Source of the DNA: Tetrastigma voinierianum
Lineage: Eukaryota; Streptophyta; Magnoliopsida; Vitales; Vitaceae
DNA: 64,000 nucleotides
Reading direction: 5' to 3'
Assembly (NCBI GenBank): GCA_016808115.1
Contig: JAEQBH010000883.1
Coordinates: forward strand, 97,270-161,269
In this document: piece by piece, positions 57,588-64,000 of the stretch
Numbering within the stretch: position 1 is the first letter of the stretch
How the letters are laid out: every line of letters begins with the position of its first letter
Position numbers and translations under genes: made by a program
Notes under the pieces: generated by a model
Database searches by the model: none
What the model saw: only the letters and a program-made list of their open reading frames with translations
Told to the model about the DNA's origin: nothing

Positions 57588-59280
57588 CATGGCCAAGACT
57601 CGCGGAAGGCATAGCTTCAGGCCTCGGTGCGGGGCCTTTCTCCCGCCACAAGGCCGCGCCTTGCCGCAGGTCGAGTACTCCTCCCAGCCAGAGTCGCCGC
57701 TGCTTCCTCGTGCCCCGTTCGCGGCTCCCGCCCGCGAGGTATGATACACGAGTTAGCCTTACTCCATCTCCTCCCCACGCGCAGCTCATCCCGAGGGCCA
57801 TACTCCAAAGAGGGCCTGACTCAGCTTGGGCAAGTCATCTGGGCCAGGCCCTGGGGAGCCCCATTCCCCACCCATTCAAGGACAACCGCTCGACTCTATC
57901 CCGAATCTATCTCCCGCTCTATTATCCGTTGTCTCATTTTCCATCACGCCCCATTACTGTGCAATTTAGATCAGAAAATTAGTGAAGTGCACAACGAAAC
58001 ATATTATGATTTTCCATATTTTGCTTCCGATCCCGAGCTTAGAGATTCCATGAGGCTTGTGCAGCGGTACTCCCTGGAGCATTTTATGACCCCACGTCGA
58101 TTCTTCTACCCCCGGGTGGTCATTGAGTTCTACCATACTATGACGTCCAAGTGAGTCACCCATCCTATTGTTATCCACTTCTCCATTTATGGTAGTGAGG
58201 GGACACTTCGGGTCGTCGACATTGTAGCTACATTTAATTTCCTAATTGTCCTAGCCAACTCGACTGACTACAGACTGTAGCCCCACCCCTCGCCTAGGGA
58301 GATGGTTAGCCTGTTATCTAGAGACACAACAGTAGGATCTATCCTTTTCCGGAGACAGCTCCCCCCTAGTATGCTCTTTATCAACCACATACTACAGTCC
58401 AACCTTTTCCTACTCCAACATATCGTTCAGCGGAGAGGAGCTATTTTGGAGGCTCTATATCGCATATCCGAGGGTTTTTGGTTCAGCCCTGCTGAGCTTA
58501 TCATGACCTCCTTGTTCCACTTTGAGGACAAGGTCCACCACAGGAACCTGACCCGGGCTAAGTCCATACCCCTCCTATTCCCGAGGCTACTATGCCAGGT
58601 GTTAGAGCATATGGGTTTTCTTGCTGAGCCTCGATTGGAGCACCACCGAGATTGCGAGGCCATCCTACATTGACCAAAGGGCGCCGCCCCATGTTCAAGA
58701 CTCTCCCACCCTGCACCTAGCCGAGGATCACCAACTGTGTGCCCATTCCCGCAGTTGATCGCCCACTCCCGCAGTGCATACAGGAGCCTCGACGCACCAT
58801 CCATAACTCCAGCAGCACCGTCTGCATTACCTAAGGGGCCGTGATCCTCGCACCTGTTGCCTCCAAATCCTGGCTGCACTTAGCCGGGACCTAAGACATC
58901 GAGCCGCACCACAAGATGTATCCATATCCACTTGGGATTTTCTCACTAATATGGATGAGCCCACACCTTCTCACCACATCAAAGATTCACACTACCCATA
59001 CAACCTTAGCTAAGATAATGACACGCACAGAGGCTGCTATTATGCAGAATCACGCCATCCCAGCAGACCACCTAGGCTTACCCCATCTCTCCATCTGCCT
59101 ACCCGGCCTCACCATCACCAAAGAAAGACTAGTACCCTACCCAAATTCCAGAGCCCTCGCACTTTTCAGACTGGCCGCAGTGCAGCAAAGAAGAGATGCT
59201 CCCTGTAGCTTCAAGAATTTCAAATTTCGCTTCCTAGCAAGAGGGATGACCTTTCCACCAAAGAACCTATCGAGGAGGTA
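57588..59280 (+). pseudogene. Athila-type accessory ORF (putative plant transposon protein domain)
   Basis: Starts MAKTRGRHSFRPRCG at 57590, in the position of the extra ORF that Athila elements carry between pol and the 3' LTR. Conserved blocks: RDSMRLVQRYSLEHFMTPRR then FFYPRVVIEFYHTMTSK (58044-58152), ILFRRQLPPSMLFINHILQS and LFLLQHIVQRRGAILEALYR (58340-58460), ISEGFWFSPAELIMTSLFHF, and LLFPRLLCQVLEHMGFLAEP (58580-58635). The N-terminal ~120 codons are Pro/Arg/Ser-rich. Frameshifts separate the blocks. The function of this ORF family is not established; an env-like role has been suggested for some members. It is not functional here. 57080-57587 is spacer. Confidence 0.82.
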
Positions 59281-60530
59281 GTATCTTCCTACCCTAATTT
59301 TCCAATCCGATCCCATTGCGGAGAATGTGACATTTAAGGTTGGTTGTGGGGAGGGGGAAGTGGAGAGTTAAGTGAAGGAAGTGATGAGGTTGTGTTTGTT
59401 ATCTGATTTTGAGCAAGTCTATTTCTTGTGAAGATTAATGACTTACGTTTAGTTCCCTTTATGCTGTTGTTTGTTTTGTTTGTGAAGCTGCTAGTTTGTT
59501 TTTGAAAAGTTGAAAATATAGTCTTTTTTTTTTATAATACATACCATATAGCTCACTTTTTTTTTTCTTTTTTTTTTTTTTGTGTTTGCCTAGCTTGCGC
59601 TTGGAAAATTCTGAAACATTGTCCAATTTGTTGATGCTAGATTATTTCCATACCTAATCAGTCGACGACGCCACTGCTGCTTTCGACCTTTTCTTCCACC
59701 TCTGGGCCTAACCACACATCAGCACATTAGGTTTCAAATAATGTTGTAACCGCCAAACCTCCTAAACCTTGCAAAGATCGACTGAAGTTTCGCTTGACTA
59801 ATTCTCTGGCCAGGCCTGACCCCATGAATAAAAAGACCAATGATTCTTTCAAAAGAAAAAGAAAAAGAAAAGAAAAATTGTATGCTTTGTCTTGAAACCC
59901 GAGCACAGTTCGAGGGGTATATGGTGAAAGTCTTTAAAGCCCGGTGCCCTAAGCCAACTAGGTCAGGAGTCACCCACTAGCTGCTCGTTACATGGGTGGA
60001 TGGGTGAAGCGAAGTTGTAGGTGCTGAGTCTCAACTCATTAGAAGTCCAGAAACCTAAAGAGTTAGTGGCTGAGATCCCGCGACTCGATGCCCTAAACCT
60101 TCGTTAGTTGGGAGTCATCGATGGATCCTCGTTACATGGACTTTGGTGAAGTTGATTCCTCTGCATTGCACCCCTACAACACAAAAAGAATTGTGGAATA
60201 AGATTATCCCATTTTATTTAGGTCGCATTAGTGTTCTAGGTCAGGGTAGTAGTCGTTGCGGGGAGAATGCAGTCAAGATTTATCATTGAAAACTAATCAT
60301 ATAAACAATTAGGGTTTTTCGTGAAAGTTATAGTTGATTCTAAAGAAGGAAACTTTTGATAGATCGATGAACTCACTCTCGAGATGGTTATCAAGTAGGT
60401 TTCTGCACTCATCGAGGGTTAGACATTACTCATCAACATACTTTTTGAAATACCATTTTTGAGAACATAATTTGTTATCACTTTGTTGTTCTTTCTTTCT
60501 TTCATTGTTAAGGGACTAGCAATGTGTTGG
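59281..60530 (+). other. 3' untranslated region of element H
   Basis: Non-coding. Contains pyrimidine/poly(T) runs (59520-59580) and a ~145-bp imperfect duplication (59945-60060 and 60090-60170) sharing GCCCTAA, AGGAGTCA/GGGAGTCATC, CTCGTTACATGG and GGTGAAG. Confidence 0.6.
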
Positions 60531-60539
60531 TTGGGGGAG
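60531..60539 (+). other. Polypurine tract of element H
   Basis: TTGGGGGAG immediately before the 3' LTR start TGATTAG. Confidence 0.75.
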
Positions 60540-61853
60540 TGATTAGTGCCCAAGTGCCCAAATAGTGCTATTTCGAGCCTCATATTGCGTGTTTGAGCAC
60601 TTTTGTGTACTAATGCTTCAATTAACTCGATTGACGATTAAGGTCCTTGCTATGCTATCGATCGCTTCAGGGTATCACTTGTAGTTTTGCAAGCCACTAT
60701 GCCAAAGTTTTTGAGTTAGCTCAATCACATGAAATACTAAGTTGAACTCGTGAGCTGCGTCTTAAGCTGTACGAAAGTGGAGCGTAAAAGCAAAAGAAAG
60801 TTATTAAGAGATATCGCGAAAATTTTCAAGTAGGTCATGAATTAAATTTCGCAGGTTATGAAATTCACAACTTGCCTGCTTCCAAATCTTTGACCCCGTT
60901 TGACCTCTTTTTGTGATTTTTCCTAAAATACCATTCATGTATAGTGGGTATTTGAGATATTTTTGTAATTTTGCTTACTGGGAGCACTATATAAGCTCAA
61001 ATAAGTTATTGTGCCAGGAAGCTTGATATTTTACAGAGAACTGGGAGAGAGTTTTCCAGCTTCTTTTCTTTTCTCTCATTTTCCTCTCTTTTTCTCTCAT
61101 TTTCTTGGCTGCCAAACACTCCCTGAGGATGACAACTCAGAGGATGGTTGGCTAAACTCCCCTTCATCCTGCAAAGAGGAGGGCTATCGGGCTTTAACCG
61201 AGGTAAACTGCTGGTTTTCATGTTTTTAATGCAAGCATTTATTGTCATTTATGTTTCTATCTTCACCCTAGGTTTAAATCCTTAGATTTACTCTCGATTA
61301 ATCAATACTGGCAATCTTTTGTGGTTCAAGAGGATTCTATCACATCCACTAAGACTCAGTTAGTTTCCATTTATTTGTTATTGTAGTAGATCAAGAGATA
61401 AATTTCACTCAAGCCAGAAACATTTATGTTCAATAAATGCTATATTTCAAAAAGGAAAATTATTAGGGTTCATTTTTTTATATCCAAATGAAGATTCGGT
61501 TCAGGAAATGACTATAGGTCATCCTCGCCAACGCGAGGACAGGGACCCGAGGACCCCTCAATTAGCTTAGGATTTCAAACCCAATGGCCCGATGCTTCAA
61601 GGAGTTCTTTTTATATTTTTCTTCACATTGTTTTTAGTTTCTGAACATTACCCCTTACTCTTTTTATCAAAACCCCAAATCCAAATTTAAATTCACCATT
61701 TTGAGCCAACTGTTAATCATTTGTGCAAAGAAAACTCATCCCTGTGTTCGACCCAGAGCCACTATACTGTAATAGCCATAAGCACTATGAGAGAAGGTTT
61801 AGGTTTATAAATATTGTCGATTCCAAAGATAATTTATCGGGCACACCGAATCA
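60540..61853 (+). repeat. 3' LTR of element H (1.31 kb)
   Basis: Starts TGATTAGTGCCCAAGTGCCC with a 76-base terminal inverted repeat (60540-60615), TATATAAG at 60988-60995, and ends CACACCGAATCA. Co-linear with 47926-49231 with scattered substitutions and short indels. Confidence 0.88.
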
Positions 61854-63999
61854 GCCGATCACCCCTTCCTTATGAGCCACTAAGGCTTCACGCCTTTCGA
61901 GGTCATCATCACGGCCTCACATATTCGTCTGGCCAGCACTGACTCCGGTGTTTCCTACTCGTAGAGATCTCTCTTTGGAAGATCTAGCTCAAGGTCGTGG
62001 TCTTGAGACGTAGCTCGCCCTTAACAAATAAGTAGCTCTTCTTTATCCGCTATATCCGCCTCGACAACCTCGTTAACTCGGGCCTCGTCGCCTTTTTTAG
62101 CTCTTCCCCGTGATCCGCATCATCCTCGACCATTCAGAGGCTAATACACAGCCCTCAACTAATCCCGAGCCTCTTCTCCTGTTCCTCGCCCCGATTCGTC
62201 AATGCTTCAGCCTGCCCATCGCATCCTAGCTCAAAATGTCGCACCCGAGCTCACAGTCACTCCTCTCCAAGGAAGGAGGCGATCTCTTTATACACTTCTC
62301 GCTGCCCCTCAGACCCTCAAAAGACAAGCCCTCTTCTCAGCCTTTCACATGTGTAGCCACCCGCCGCATCAAGACAAAGGTAAGGCAAATCAAAATCAAA
62401 GACTACCCTACCCTTTAGCAAGTCGACGGTGGAGGTTACGCCTTAACCCTGACTTTACCCCTAACTCCAGGCTACTTTGAGGGGAGCCTGAGCTTTATGC
62501 TTAACGCTCCTCTTCTTCTTTGCCAATGACTCGACTCAAGCTAACCTCCCGTGCTGGTTTCACGACCAGGCCCCTCACAAGAAGTCTTCATAACAAAGGG
62601 CAGAGAGGGCCTCAAAGCCGAGGCCCAAGAAGGAGACACGCCAGAAGGACCGGGAATGTCAGACCTAATCAGCTCATAGTACACCTACGGGCGACACTTG
62701 GCCAACTTTCGCTTCACCTTCATCCCTGGGCTAAGGCCTGGGCACACCAAGACCAAGACAACCAAAGCAAAGTTAGAAAACACCTCATGACTATCGTAAG
62801 CTAAACCTAATTAAACGCAAATGGAATCTCATGGAGGTTCTCAGGGGCAGTCTAGGCGGTTAGAATACAAAGCGTGTCTTCTCGGTCAGCCGGATTATAT
62901 TCCTAATTATGACCACCCACAAAGAAATACCGTTCCTTCCAAATAAGCCAGGAAAACTGAGATCCAAAATAATCATCTTCGCACGGAGCGTTTCATGATG
63001 TACAAAGCCCTTCGCGCGACCTTCACGCTAATGCTATGTCCCAGAGCAACGCAATGCTAGGCAATTCCGAGACCTTTATCCCGCATGATCTACCAGCCAG
63101 CCGACCTCGTGATGCCCTAGAAGTTAAGAGAAAGTCGTCAGATGATATTAAAATGTTGCAAGACGCTTTTGATAAAGGGATTCAGAGGGAAGCGAAGGCC
63201 ATTCTCGAAGGCCGCCTCGAAGAAGTAAACCATCTTCGACACTTGAATGATGTAGGAAGTGAGAAAGTCAGGGCACCAAACCCAAACACCAAAGGGAGGT
63301 CTGTAGCGAGAGACGAAATTATGTCCAGTGCAGTGGTTCGACCCGACAGGCTCAATAACTGACACTCGTACACTACCTCAAGTAGGCGTGAGTCGCCAGA
63401 TACCTGATCTCACTGACCTTACCCTTCCCTTTTCCATGAGGAGAAGGGGGATCCGCTGAAGGGACTCGATCGACAGCAATAGCAGGACGACTAGACCCTC
63501 CTCCTATCTGCCCTAAGTCCGAGCCCTCAGTAGAACTACCCCCTATGCGTAGACCGGAAGGACAAATGAGCCCAGAGGAAGTTCGCATGATTGAGTAAGT
63601 GTAAGCAGTGCTAAAGATAAAAAGGAAAAATCTCCAAATCTAAAAAATGGGAAAGAAGGGACAAACAATGACCACTAGGGACCCACAAACTCCAGAACAA
63701 GTAAAGGTACACAGGGGAAGAAGAAGAAAGATGTACCGAACCAGGGAAAGGGACACAAGAAACAACTCCAAGTGAGACAAAACAGTAGAAATCACCCAGG
63801 ACAGTCCTACGCGACAGTCAGGAAAGTTCGAGAAAGCAAAAGTCCAAGGCCATAGAGAAAGAGGTTTGAAGAACAAGGGAAACTGAGAAAGAGGAAAACT
63901 GATAAGATATTAAAGAACAAGAGGAATACGGTTTGAGTAACTGCAGGACGCTTCAAAAAAAACTGGGAACGTCAACTGAAATGAGTGCGAAAATCGAGA
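61854..63999. other. Unassigned, comparatively GC-rich sequence
   Basis: No conserved domain recognised in any frame. The longest plausible reading is 63036-63362 (108 codons, MSQSNAMLGNSETFIPHD), with a charged, possibly helical centre (DIKMLQDAFDKGI then EAKAILEGRLEEVNHLRHL). It could be a remnant of a gypsy gag-proximal ORF or chance. The purine-rich text at 63600-63999 is featureless. Context beyond the window is needed to place it. Confidence 0.3.
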
Positions 64000-64000
64000 G

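Larger units (their letters stand above)
47926..61853 (+). mobile_element. Athila-type Ty3/gypsy element H, 13.9 kb including nested LTR A3
   Basis: LTRs of 1.31 kb at each end, a tRNA-Asp-like primer binding site, gag, protease, RT, RNase H, integrase, a 3' accessory ORF of the Athila type, and a polypurine tract are all in order. Without A3 the element is about 11.5 kb, typical for Athila. The five bases outside the LTRs differ (CGTAT on the left, GCCGA on the right), so one flank has changed or the element is recombinant. All ORFs are broken. Confidence 0.88.

Noticed and set aside
58427..58879. 150-codon minus-strand reading
   Set aside because: Antisense shadow of the Athila accessory ORF, whose plus-strand blocks are recognisable.

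Overview
The window looks like intergenic, transposon-packed nuclear DNA of a flowering plant. Evidence: Ty1/copia, chromovirus-type (Tekay-like) and Athila-type Ty3/gypsy elements with plant tRNA-Met and tRNA-Asp primer binding sites, LTRs of 0.3-3.2 kb, and an Athila-specific extra ORF. I found no convincing host protein-coding, tRNA or rRNA gene. Every coding feature is retrotransposon gag/pol or an accessory ORF, broken by stops, frameshifts, deletions or insertions. The species cannot be named from this sequence.

Layout. (1) 1-22062: a minus-strand copia element is split by an 18.1 kb stack of nested gypsy insertions. Insert B (solo LTR, minus, 2680-20808, duplication TAGAG) contains insert D (solo LTR of the same family, plus, 3131-18943, duplication ATTAC). 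D contains A (solo LTR, 3620-6084, duplication GAATT) and C (a complete chromovirus with two ~3.2 kb LTRs, 7470-18621, duplication TTTCA). (2) 22063-25678: unassigned AT-rich DNA plus dispersed repeat F1. (3) 25679-32932: copia element G, plus strand, its integrase split by solo Athila-type LTR E (28039-29465). (4) 32938-37350: AT-rich spacer, an LTR-like remnant and repeat F2, whose sequence is an unoccupied version of the G insertion site. (5) 37351-41964: solo LTR I of a C-like family, carrying nested solo LTR A2 (38688-41372, duplication TAATA). (6) 41965-47925: a probable Tat-like LTR remnant, solo Athila-type LTR H2 (44247-45544, duplication ATAAG), and two tandem-repeat arrays. (7) 47926-61853: Athila-type element H with both LTRs, gag, protease, RT, RNase H, integrase and a 3' accessory ORF; solo LTR A3 (minus) interrupts its RNase H. 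(8) 61854-63999: unassigned, comparatively GC-rich DNA.

Taken together there are four elements with internal regions (copia 1, C, G, H) and about eight solo LTRs (A, A2, A3, B, D, E, H2, I), a region shaped by repeated insertion and LTR-LTR recombination. The least explained structure is cis DNA rather than coding: each LTR family carries its own internal tandem array, several arrays are palindromic or hairpin-forming, and the Athila-type LTRs begin with a ~75 nt inverted repeat. Boundaries come from reading TG/CA ends, primer binding sites, polypurine tracts and 5-bp duplications by eye; no alignment was run.
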